Positions 1 through 5,134 of a stretch of 5,134 bases of DNA are shown one piece after another (position 1 is the first letter of the stretch; each line of letters begins with the position of its first letter). A program made the position numbers and the translations under genes. The DNA lies in contig JAFGSO010000050.1 in NCBI GenBank assembly GCA_016934605.1, forward strand, positions 1 through 5,134, written 5' to 3'. Source of the stretch: Calditrichota bacterium. GTDB taxonomy: Bacteria > Calditrichota > Calditrichia > RBG-13-44-9. Under the pieces are notes generated by a model, which saw nothing but the letters and a program-made list of their open reading frames with translations, was not told the DNA's origin and made no database searches.

Positions 1-1518
1 ATAAAAGGGATTACCCTCCGAACGCGTCAGAACAACCTCTTCTATGCTGGGAGGTATAATATCCGCTTCCAACTGCATTCTGATTAAAGCTTTCGAATCT
101 TCTTTGGTAAGTCTGCTCAGGTTAATCACATCTCCAAAACTTTCCATACTTCTGGCATGTGCATACTCAGGACGGTAAAATCCGACAATGAGCGTGGGAG
201 GAGATTTGTGTCCAGAAAACATGTAATACAGTAATTCCTGCGAAAATTTATCAATCCAGTGCAGATCTTCCAGAATAAATATGGTGCGGTGCTTTCTCAC
301 GTAATTATCCAGAAGACCGATAACAGCATCAAAGATTTTCTGTTTACGGACCGTCCCTTCTTCATCGCCGAGATCATCATGCCTGATACCAAGAATGGCG
401 GCAATATAAGGTATTACTTTCTGTATTTTGAGTACCGCCGCTCGCTCCTGCAGTATAGTCAATATTTCTCTCTCGGGGGTATCGAGATCGATCTGAAGAA
501 TACTGCGGATAAGCGTATTCCAAAGAAAATATGGTGTGTTTATCTCAAATCCTGAACAGAATCCTTCTCTGGGTGCAATAGCTTTTGCGATGGCCAGGCG
601 ATACACCTCATCTTTCAACCGGCTTTTTCCGATACCGGCTTCTCCTTTGACAAAAAGGTGAAAACCGTTAAACTTTTTTGAAAATTCAAGCAGTTTATCA
701 ATTTTTTCAATTTCTCTCTCCCGGCCGACGAAATGTTTTCCGGCAGGTCTGTGGGAATCGTAACCCAGAATCTCCTTAATCGCTCTTAATTTATAAACAA
801 CCACCGGCTCTGCTTTTCCTCTGATGGATACCCGGAAAGGTCCATCTGCAATTGCCAGGTTGGAAACGCTTTTAAAGGTCGCTTCGCTGAGAAAAATTTC
901 TCCCGGCGGCGCCAGGTGAGCGAGACGAGATGACAGATTAACGGTATCTCCAACAACAGAGTAGTTCATGCGCAAATTGCTGCCAACATTTCCCGCAATA
1001 ACAATTCCGGAATGAAGCCCTATATGTAAAGTAACCGGATTCGATAAATTAAGCTGACTGACTAAATTGAACCGTTTAATGTCATCCATCATTTCCAGTG
1101 TACATCGGACAGCCCGTTCCGGGTCATTCTCATGAGCCAGCGGTGCCCCGAAAATGACCATAACTGCATCGCCGATAAACTTGTCGATTGTACCTTCGTA
1201 TTTGTGAACTATCGATACCAGCCCCTTGAAACATTCATTCAGAAGATCGGAGATCACTTCCGGATCATAGTGCTCGGAGAGTGCGGTAAAACCGGTTACG
1301 TCGGCAAACATCACCGTCACATGCCGTCGCTCACTTTCAATTTTTTTACCGGCATTAATTATCTTGGATGCCAGTTCCGGAGGTATATAGTCTTTTAACA
1401 GCTCCAGTCGATCGGTTGCAGGAATCACACCAATACCTGCACCAGCAACAGGTGTTCCGCACTGCGGACAAAATCTGGCAGAAGGAGGAATTTCAGCTGT
1501 ACATGCCCGGCAAATCAT
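1..1518 (-). CDS. Zinc ribbon / class III nucleotide cyclase / AAA ATPase fusion protein, 3' end outside window
   Basis: Seen: an uninterrupted minus-strand reading frame of 506 codons from the ATG at 1516-1518 to the left edge, with no stop. An in-frame TAG lies 11 codons upstream, and the first ATG directly precedes a zinc-ribbon (C3, C6, C17, C20), so this start is favoured although no clear Shine-Dalgarno is visible. Residues about 60-240 form a class III adenylate/guanylate cyclase domain: metal-binding D73 (FADVTGF) and D117 (KFIGDAV), base-selecting K113 and D191 (VVGDTVN), and transition-state N194 and R198 (VNLSSRL), so it looks catalytically complete. FVGRERE at 263-269 opens an AAA_16-type ATPase with Walker A GEAGIGKS (292-299) and Walker B ILEDLHWID (415-423, D418). 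It ends at EGNPFY, a motif typical of this family. Family knowledge: such proteins usually continue into TPR-like repeats and make cAMP, probably in the cytoplasm; the K113/D191 pair favours ATP. The signal sensed is unknown. Domain calls are confident; substrate and role are inferred. Confidence 0.93.
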   Translation of the reverse strand, partial: MICRACTAEIPPSARFCPQCGTPVAGAGIGVIPATDRLELLKDYIPPELASKIINAGKKIESERRHVTVMFADVTGFTALSEHYDPEVISDLLNECFKGLVSIVHKYEGTIDKFIGDAVMVIFGAPLAHENDPERAVRCTLEMMDDIKRFNLVSQLNLSNPVTLHIGLHSGIVIAGNVGSNLRMNYSVVGDTVNLSSRLAHLAPPGEIFLSEATFKSVSNLAIADGPFRVSIRGKAEPVVVYKLRAIKEILGYDSHRPAGKHFVGREREIEKIDKLLEFSKKFNGFHLFVKGEAGIGKSRLKDEVYRLAIAKAIAPREGFCSGFEINTPYFLWNTLIRSILQIDLDTPEREILTILQERAAVLKIQKVIPYIAAILGIRHDDLGDEEGTVRKQKIFDAVIGLLDNYVRKHRTIFILEDLHWIDKFSQELLYYMFSGHKSPPTLIVGFYRPEYAHARSMESFGDVINLSRLTKEDSKALIRMQLEADIIPPSIEEVVLTRSEGNPFY

Positions 1519-1678
1519 AATATCCGTTTTAATCTTAATACCAACCTATCTCTATTTTTGAAGATCCTGGCTGAAGGACCACCTGTTCTGACGTGGTTGA
1601 TGATACCACTTCTATGATCACCATATTATTTTTCAGGTTGCAGCCTAAGATATGATCGGTTGTTTATTTGCAGAGATG

Positions 1679-1790
1679 AATATTTCTTTTATTTTGGGCC
1701 TGCTTAATTCACACATTTTACCAGCAAGGCACCAGGACTTTGAGAATTAAGAGTATAGAATGTAAAAAATACACCGGGAAAAGAAATATT
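1679..1790. repeat. Perfect 12-base inverted repeat, arms 88 bases apart
   Basis: AATATTTCTTTT at 1679-1690 is the exact reverse complement of AAAAGAAATATT at 1779-1790. The match does not extend on either side. The arms enclose the first copy of a 28-base direct repeat, and the second copy begins three bases after the right arm. The arms are AT-rich, so chance is possible, but the arrangement beside the direct repeats suggests the end structure of a decayed small element or a regulatory repeat unit. Confidence 0.45.
1699..1726 (+). repeat. Imperfect direct repeat, copy 1
   Basis: This 28-base segment, beginning CCTGCTTAATTCACA, matches 1794-1821 at 23 of 28 positions without gaps. The shared core is TAATTCACA followed by TTTACCA. 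The flanks of the two copies are not alike, so the repeat is a discrete unit and not part of a longer duplication. It is non-coding. Its function is unknown; a protein-binding site or a remnant of a transposon end are both possible. Confidence 0.6.
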
Positions 1791-1793
1791 TAA

Positions 1794-1821
1794 CCTGGCT
1801 AATTCACAAACTTTACCATCA
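1794..1821 (+). repeat. Imperfect direct repeat, copy 2
   Basis: Second copy of the 28-base unit, beginning CCTGGCTAATTCACA, with five mismatches to 1699-1726 and a start-to-start distance of 95 bases. It follows the right arm of the 12-base inverted repeat by three bases. Only two copies are visible in the window. Confidence 0.6.
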
Positions 1822-1873
1822 GTAGACAATACCGTGGTCTTTATCTTTGTGCCTGCGCATCCGGTGGTTATGA

Positions 1874-1893
1874 ATTTTCCGGTTCAGGAAAAT
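1874..1893. repeat. 7-bp perfect hairpin with 6-base loop
   Basis: ATTTTCC at 1874-1880 pairs exactly with GGAAAAT at 1887-1893 across the loop GGTTCA. No run of T follows on either strand, so it is not a standard intrinsic terminator. It lies about 120 bases past the stop codon of the export operon and could be a 3'-end mRNA structure or a dyad operator; with so short a stem, chance cannot be excluded. Confidence 0.4.
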
Positions 1894-1968
1894 GTATAGG
1901 AATGCTTCATCGGGATTTAACAGGAGATATCCTGATATGGAAAAAAACGACAATGTTGATGGAATTTT

Positions 1969-1998
1969 AAAAAATAATTACTATGATATCATCATTAT
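1969..1998 (-). terminator. Weak AT-rich terminator candidate for the export operon
   Basis: Read on the minus strand, starting about 19 bases after the permease stop codon, ATAAT (1998-1994) pairs with ATTAT (1978-1974) around the perfect palindrome ATGATATCAT (1983-1992), and the stem runs into six T (1974-1969). The position and T-run fit an intrinsic terminator. The stem is entirely weak pairs apart from two G-C pairs and has an uneven bulge (one base against four), so it may not be strong enough. Confidence 0.3.
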
Positions 1999-2016
1999 AA
2001 ATAACTGCTTTTCGAA

Positions 2017-3261
2017 TCACTCGTAGCGTAAAGCTTCCACCGGATCCACGTTGGCAGCTTTTCTGGCCGGGAACAGTCCTGCCAGCAGGCCGATCAGTGT
2101 CAGCAGGAAGATTGAGCCCCAGATAACGCTAGCCGAAAGCAGTGGGCGACCCAGGAATTCCATGGGTCCTTCCTGTGAAGGAATCATCCACATCAGTTTA
2201 ATGATACCAATAGAAACCAGAAGCCCCAGGACTCCGCCAATAAAGGCAATAAGCAGGGACTCAAAAATAAACTGAAAAACGATCGTTCTTTTTTTAGCTC
2301 CAACAGCACGTTTGATACCGATCTCTCTGGTGCGTTCCTTCGCCACCACGAACATGATATTAGCAACACCAACTCCGGCGATTATCAGGGTCATTGCTCC
2401 AATCACTGCCAGGAATATGTTAATACCGCGGAATACTTTTTCACCTTCCTTTTCCATCACAATAAAATTCCACATTGGGGTAGCCCGTTCGTCCGTAGGA
2501 TCAAACTGATACTTCTTGCCCAGCACTCTTCGGATTTCCTCCTCTACATATTTTCCATCCTGCGGACGAACCGGTTTCACGATCATTTCATCAAGATATT
2601 TATCTCCATAGATACTTTTAAAGGTGGTAAAGGGAACAATTGCCCTGCGGTCGTCAGGGCCATTATTCATGGAAGTCTGCAGTTTTTTTGGCATCGTACC
2701 TACCACCTTGAATGGTACCCCGTCGATCTCCACAATTTCTCCGTATGGATCCGGTTTTCCAAATAATTCCTGAGCAATTACCCCGCCGAGGAATACCACT
2801 CTTTTACGCTCTTTGACATCCTTGTTATTCAGAAAACGTCCACCGGCTCCATGAAAAGTACGCCTCAGGAATTCAAATTCAGGATAGACACCTTCCATAT
2901 GAGTGGAAGCAATTTTCTCTCCGACTTTCAGCCGGACATTACGGTTAAGCCCGGGAATAGCTACCTCAACCTGAGGGATATTTTGTTCGATAACTTTACA
3001 ATCTTCCTCCCGAAGCCATACCCGGCGTCCTACCGGAAGACCTTCCCATTTTTTGGTTGTCTGCCCGCCGTATACCCGGATAATTCTGTCCCCGGCATTG
3101 AGCATTCCTTCCTTCATCCGGAAAGCCAATCCTTCACCGAAAGCCATCAACAGGCTGACGGCCAGAATACCCCAGGATATGGCAATTGTGGTGAGGAAGG
3201 CTCTGGTTTTCTGGGACTTTATATCCTGAAAAAATTCTCTGATAAGCATAAAAAACTGCAT
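2017..3261 (-). CDS. MacB/FtsX-type ABC transporter permease (second of pair)
   Basis: A complete 414-residue inner-membrane permease of an ABC export system. Seen: a membrane segment at about 20-42, a large extracytoplasmic MacB_PCD-like domain from about 45 to 280 with the signature GGRFLNNKDVKERKRVVFLG (140-159), then three membrane segments at about 282-307, 328-357 and 376-396. Between the second and third segments lies the FtsX-family cytoplasmic loop KERTREIGIKRAVGAK (308-323), which in this family contacts the ATPase. The C-terminus is the canonical FPARKA...DPVEALRYE. There is no P-loop, so the ATPase is a separate protein, unlike true MacB, which has it fused at the N-terminus. The ATG at 3261 is preceded at 10 bases by AGAGGA; a second ATG four codons inside is possible but worse placed. 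The gene follows its paralogue by 29 bases, consistent with one operon. Substrate unknown; macrolide, lipoprotein or peptide export are family possibilities only. Confidence 0.93.
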   Translation of the reverse strand: MQFFMLIREFFQDIKSQKTRAFLTTIAISWGILAVSLLMAFGEGLAFRMKEGMLNAGDRIIRVYGGQTTKKWEGLPVGRRVWLREEDCKVIEQNIPQVEVAIPGLNRNVRLKVGEKIASTHMEGVYPEFEFLRRTFHGAGGRFLNNKDVKERKRVVFLGGVIAQELFGKPDPYGEIVEIDGVPFKVVGTMPKKLQTSMNNGPDDRRAIVPFTTFKSIYGDKYLDEMIVKPVRPQDGKYVEEEIRRVLGKKYQFDPTDERATPMWNFIVMEKEGEKVFRGINIFLAVIGAMTLIIAGVGVANIMFVVAKERTREIGIKRAVGAKKRTIVFQFIFESLLIAFIGGVLGLLVSIGIIKLMWMIPSQEGPMEFLGRPLLSASVIWGSIFLLTLIGLLAGLFPARKAANVDPVEALRYE

Positions 3262-3271
3262 ATACTGCTTT

Positions 3272-3277
3272 TCCTCT
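3272..3277 (-). promoter_or_regulatory. Shine-Dalgarno sequence of the second permease
   Basis: On the minus strand AGAGGA ends 10 bases before the ATG at 3261, within the 29-base gap after the stop codon of the upstream permease. It supports the chosen start and allows independent initiation as well as translational coupling. Confidence 0.6.
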
Positions 3278-3290
3278 CTTCACTCGAGAA

Positions 3291-4535
3291 TCAATAACGC
3301 AAGCAATCTATTACATCCAGCCGGGAGGCTTTACGTGCCGGAAAATAACCGGCCAGAAATCCGATGGTGCTCAAAACCAGAATAGTGATCATAGCAACTG
3401 TTATATTCAATTTAGGTGTACCCACCGCTTCTTTCACATTTTCCAGGGGAAGAGCTGCCATCAGACTGGTGATTGCCCAGGCCAGCATAAATCCGATAAA
3501 AGCACTGAGACCGATGATGATGAATGTTTCAAAAATAAACTGGCTCATAATATGGCCACGCTTTGCCCCGACCGCACGACGAATGCCGATCTCACGTGTT
3601 CGTTCCTTCACCACCACATACATGATATTTGCCAGACCGATTCCGCCTACTACCAGTGTAATCACTCCTATTAAGCCCATAAAAATGGTGAATCCCAGCG
3701 AAAAATAGAATAGAAACTGGTCAAATTCATTGGTGTCCCAGATCCAGAGAGTCTCGGTATCTTTGGGATCGAACCTGAATTTATTTCCAAGGACGGTGTA
3801 TACCTGATTCCGAACTGATTCGGCGAGCAGAGGATCTCCAATTTGATAAACGAAATTACTCACATAGCGCTGTCCGAAAACTGACATATGAGTGGTCATG
3901 GGAATAAAAGCCCGATCCTGATCCCGCTGGCTATAGGAAGATGGTTGCACTTTTTCCCGCATCACTCCGATAACCAGAAATGGAATTTCATCAATATATA
4001 TATATTGACCAATGGCATCGGCGTTTTCACCAAACAGAAGATCACGAAGCCTGTTGCCCAGAAAAACAACCCGCCGTTTCTGAGAAATATCAAGATCATT
4101 CAGCCAGCGACCACCGGGCTCTGGCCATATATTCCGCATTATCCCATATTCCGGAATTATTCCGGTCACATTCGGCCGGTTTATTTTGTCACCCCGTCGT
4201 ATGACGGAACCCCATTTATGAAATTCGGGACTGATTCGAACAATATTTTTTACTTCACTCCGGATCAGTTCAATATCATCCGGCATCAGCCGAATCCCGC
4301 GGTCCCGACCATAGCCTTCAAAAGGAATGCTGGTCTGGTTTGGCCATACAATAGCAATTCCTTCACCCAGACCATGCATGTTTTTAGCCATCTGTTTCTT
4401 GACGCCTACACCAAAAGCCAGGAGAACGATAACGGTAAGGGTACCCCAGATAATCCCGAACATGGTCATGGCGGTCCGGGCCTTGTAGTGTTTGAGGTAT
4501 TGAAAAATTTCTTTCAGATCTTCAATAATTTTCAT
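3291..4535 (-). CDS. MacB/FtsX-type ABC transporter permease (first of pair)
   Basis: A complete 414-residue permease, the same length as its downstream neighbour and alignable with it almost without gaps. Seen: a membrane segment at about 20-43, a MacB_PCD-like extracytoplasmic domain from about 45 to 275 with GGRWLNDLDISQKRRVVFLG (141-160), and membrane segments at about 280-307, 333-360 and 378-397. The FtsX-family loop KERTREIGIRRAVGAK occupies 310-325 and FPARKAS 398-404. The tail reads LDVIDCLRY, whereas the family norm is close to DPxEALR, so the last residues have diverged. No ATP-binding motif is present. The ATG at 4535 starts the frame, but no Shine-Dalgarno is visible in the AT-rich leader. 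It lies between the adaptor gene (95-base gap) and the second permease (29-base gap). The simplest reading is that the two permeases form a heterodimer served by one separate ATPase; this is inferred. Confidence 0.93.
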   Translation of the reverse strand: MKIIEDLKEIFQYLKHYKARTAMTMFGIIWGTLTVIVLLAFGVGVKKQMAKNMHGLGEGIAIVWPNQTSIPFEGYGRDRGIRLMPDDIELIRSEVKNIVRISPEFHKWGSVIRRGDKINRPNVTGIIPEYGIMRNIWPEPGGRWLNDLDISQKRRVVFLGNRLRDLLFGENADAIGQYIYIDEIPFLVIGVMREKVQPSSYSQRDQDRAFIPMTTHMSVFGQRYVSNFVYQIGDPLLAESVRNQVYTVLGNKFRFDPKDTETLWIWDTNEFDQFLFYFSLGFTIFMGLIGVITLVVGGIGLANIMYVVVKERTREIGIRRAVGAKRGHIMSQFIFETFIIIGLSAFIGFMLAWAITSLMAALPLENVKEAVGTPKLNITVAMITILVLSTIGFLAGYFPARKASRLDVIDCLRY

Positions 4536-4585
4536 TTAGAATAAAATACTGTTATTGAGTTACCGAATATTTATTGATTCCACGT

Positions 4586-4591
4586 ATTATA
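4586..4591 (-). promoter_or_regulatory. Possible -10 box before the first permease
   Basis: A perfect TATAAT on the minus strand, about 50 bases before the permease ATG, in the 95-base gap after the adaptor gene. The hexamer 17 bases upstream (TGATTT) is a poor -35, and the whole gap is AT-rich, so a chance match is quite likely. If real, it would let the two permeases be expressed apart from the adaptor. Confidence 0.2.
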
Positions 4592-4630
4592 GAATTAAAA
4601 AATTTCTGAAATCATAACTGCTTTATTTCA

Positions 4631-5134
4631 CTAAGTAATTTCCTGCACCTTCTTTTCCAGGACTTTTTCACCTTCATGCAGTCCTTCAAGAACTTCAATA
4701 CGGATGGCATCGCTTAAACCGGTTTTGATGTATCTTTCTTCCGATCCGGTCTCACCTACCGGGATTTCCACAAAAGCTGAATCATTGCGGAATGTCACAA
4801 CCCGTTCGGGAATAGAAAGGACACTGTCTCTTTGGGCAATAATTATGTGAGCATTCGCCGAGAATCCGGCTCTCAGAACCACGTCATCGGATCTGATAAT
4901 CCGTATTTCCACCGGAAATACCGTGGTATTATCTTCTTTTTTCGCTTTCAGAGAAATCAGCGTTACTTCTCCCGTAACAGTTTTACCGGGTAACGCGCCA
5001 ATCTGAAGTTCACAGGGCATACCCTCTCTTATTTTTCCCACATCGATTTCATCGACCGTTCCCTTGAAAATCAGATCATTCATGTCAGCCATACGCATGA
5101 TGGCAGTTCCCGGCTGATAAGATGTCAGCGGAAC
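4631..5134 (-). CDS. Periplasmic adaptor subunit (HlyD/MacA-type membrane fusion protein), 5' end outside window
   Basis: The C-terminal 167 residues of an efflux adaptor, ending at a TAG at 4631-4633. The frame is open to the right edge; the ATG at 5098 is internal, since the 12 codons before it (VPLTSYQPGTAI) are the expected end of the barrel-sandwich/lipoyl domain. Then comes the beta-barrel domain, from MRMADMNDLIFKGTVDEIDV through GMPCELQIGALPGKTVTGEV, and a membrane-proximal domain marked by SVLSIPERVVTF and ending GLSDAIRIEVLEGLHEGEKV. These correspond to the family patterns of the type 'ADLSxLWV', 'VPxxAV' and 'GxxDGxxVEVLxGLxxGDxV'. The signal peptide or membrane anchor and the coiled-coil hairpin would be encoded outside the window. 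Family role: a periplasmic bridge between the inner-membrane permease and a TolC-like channel. The gene order with two MacB-type permeases indicates an ABC system rather than an RND pump. The 95-base gap to the next gene is long for a tight operon. Confidence 0.9.
   Translation of the reverse strand, partial: VPLTSYQPGTAIMRMADMNDLIFKGTVDEIDVGKIREGMPCELQIGALPGKTVTGEVTLISLKAKKEDNTTVFPVEIRIIRSDDVVLRAGFSANAHIIIAQRDSVLSIPERVVTFRNDSAFVEIPVGETGSEERYIKTGLSDAIRIEVLEGLHEGEKVLEKKVQEIT

Larger units (their letters stand above)
1519..2016. other. Non-coding gap between permease and cyclase genes
   Basis: This stretch of about 500 bases has no convincing gene on either strand; the longest candidate is a 44-codon plus-strand frame without homology that I recognise. 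It is more AT-rich than the flanking genes. It holds a pair of imperfect direct repeats (1699-1726 and 1794-1821), a perfect 12-base inverted repeat (1679-1690 and 1779-1790), a hairpin at 1874-1893 and a weak terminator-like stem at 1969-1998. It must contain the 3' end of the export operon and, most likely, the promoter of the cyclase gene. No strong sigma-70-type promoter stands out close to 1518; the best candidate is a TATTAA with a poor -35, too weak to list separately. Confidence 0.7.

Noticed and set aside
259..555. Plus-strand open frame of 98 codons at 259-555, and another of 88 codons at 1132-1398
   Set aside because: Both are antisense to the cyclase-ATPase gene, which is continuous across them with intact catalytic and Walker motifs.
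1578..1597. 5-bp inverted repeat ACCAC...GTGGT upstream of the cyclase gene
   Set aside because: The arms are short with a 10-base spacer; such pairs are expected by chance in 500 bases, and there is no second site.
2851..3297. Long plus-strand open frame of 148 codons
   Set aside because: It is antisense to the second permease, whose protein has clear family motifs throughout. The plus-strand product shows no recognisable domain, so it is a shadow frame; the same holds for the 218-codon frame at 3888-4544.
3991..4008. Perfect 18-base palindrome of alternating A and T ends (TCAATATATATATATTGA)
   Set aside because: It lies inside the first permease and encodes a Tyr-Ile alternation in a beta strand (GQYIYIDE) at a place where the paralogue has a similar hydrophobic pattern (GEIVEIDG). 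Coding explains it well enough.
4600..4620. ATTTCAGAAAT followed on the minus strand by a T-run, as a terminator for the adaptor gene
   Set aside because: The symmetrical part leaves a stem of only four A-T pairs once a physical loop is allowed; it is too weak to terminate, and the downstream permeases are likely cotranscribed.
4631..5098. Adaptor gene as a complete short protein starting at the ATG at 5098
   Set aside because: The frame is open upstream to the window edge and the preceding 12 codons match the expected end of the lipoyl/barrel-sandwich domain, so the ATG is internal and the gene is truncated by the window only.

Overview
All genes recognised in this window lie on the minus strand, so transcription runs from the right edge to the left edge. 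The coding content is ordinary in kind: the downstream part of a MacAB-type ABC export operon, a non-coding gap of about 500 bases, and a large signalling gene that leaves the window on the left. Base composition is moderate. One permease has a recognisable Shine-Dalgarno sequence; the other permease and the cyclase gene do not. Tandem stand-alone MacB-type permeases, and cyclase-ATPase fusions with a zinc ribbon, are frequent in Gram-negative phyla such as the FCB group (Calditrichaeota, Ignavibacteria and relatives), Acidobacteria and Deltaproteobacteria. That guess comes from gene style only, because there is no rRNA or marker gene here.

Right to left: (1) 5134-4631, the C-terminal 167 residues of a periplasmic adaptor (membrane fusion protein, HlyD/MacA type), cut by the right edge. 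(2) 4630-4536, a 95-base AT-rich gap with one perfect TATAAT hexamer. (3) 4535-3291, a 414-residue FtsX/MacB-type permease. (4) 3290-3262, a 29-base gap with a Shine-Dalgarno sequence. (5) 3261-2017, a second 414-residue permease, a paralogue of the first that aligns with it almost without gaps. (6) 2016-1519, a gap with no convincing gene but with several small sequence structures: a pair of imperfect 28-base direct repeats, a perfect 12-base inverted repeat, a 7-bp hairpin, and a weak terminator-like stem. (7) 1518-1, the first 506 residues of a protein with an N-terminal zinc ribbon, a class III nucleotide cyclase domain with all expected catalytic residues, and a P-loop ATPase domain; its C-terminus is outside the window.

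The adaptor and the two permeases probably form one export machine. The permeases sit in the inner membrane and the adaptor links them to an outer-membrane channel. Neither permease carries an ATP-binding domain, so the ATPase subunit (LolD/MacB-NBD type) should be encoded beyond the right edge or elsewhere. The cyclase-ATPase gene is in the same orientation but separated by about 500 bases, so it is probably its own transcription unit; a link to the exporter is not shown. I did not find a clearly new system. The most unusual stretch is the repeat-bearing gap at 1519-2016.
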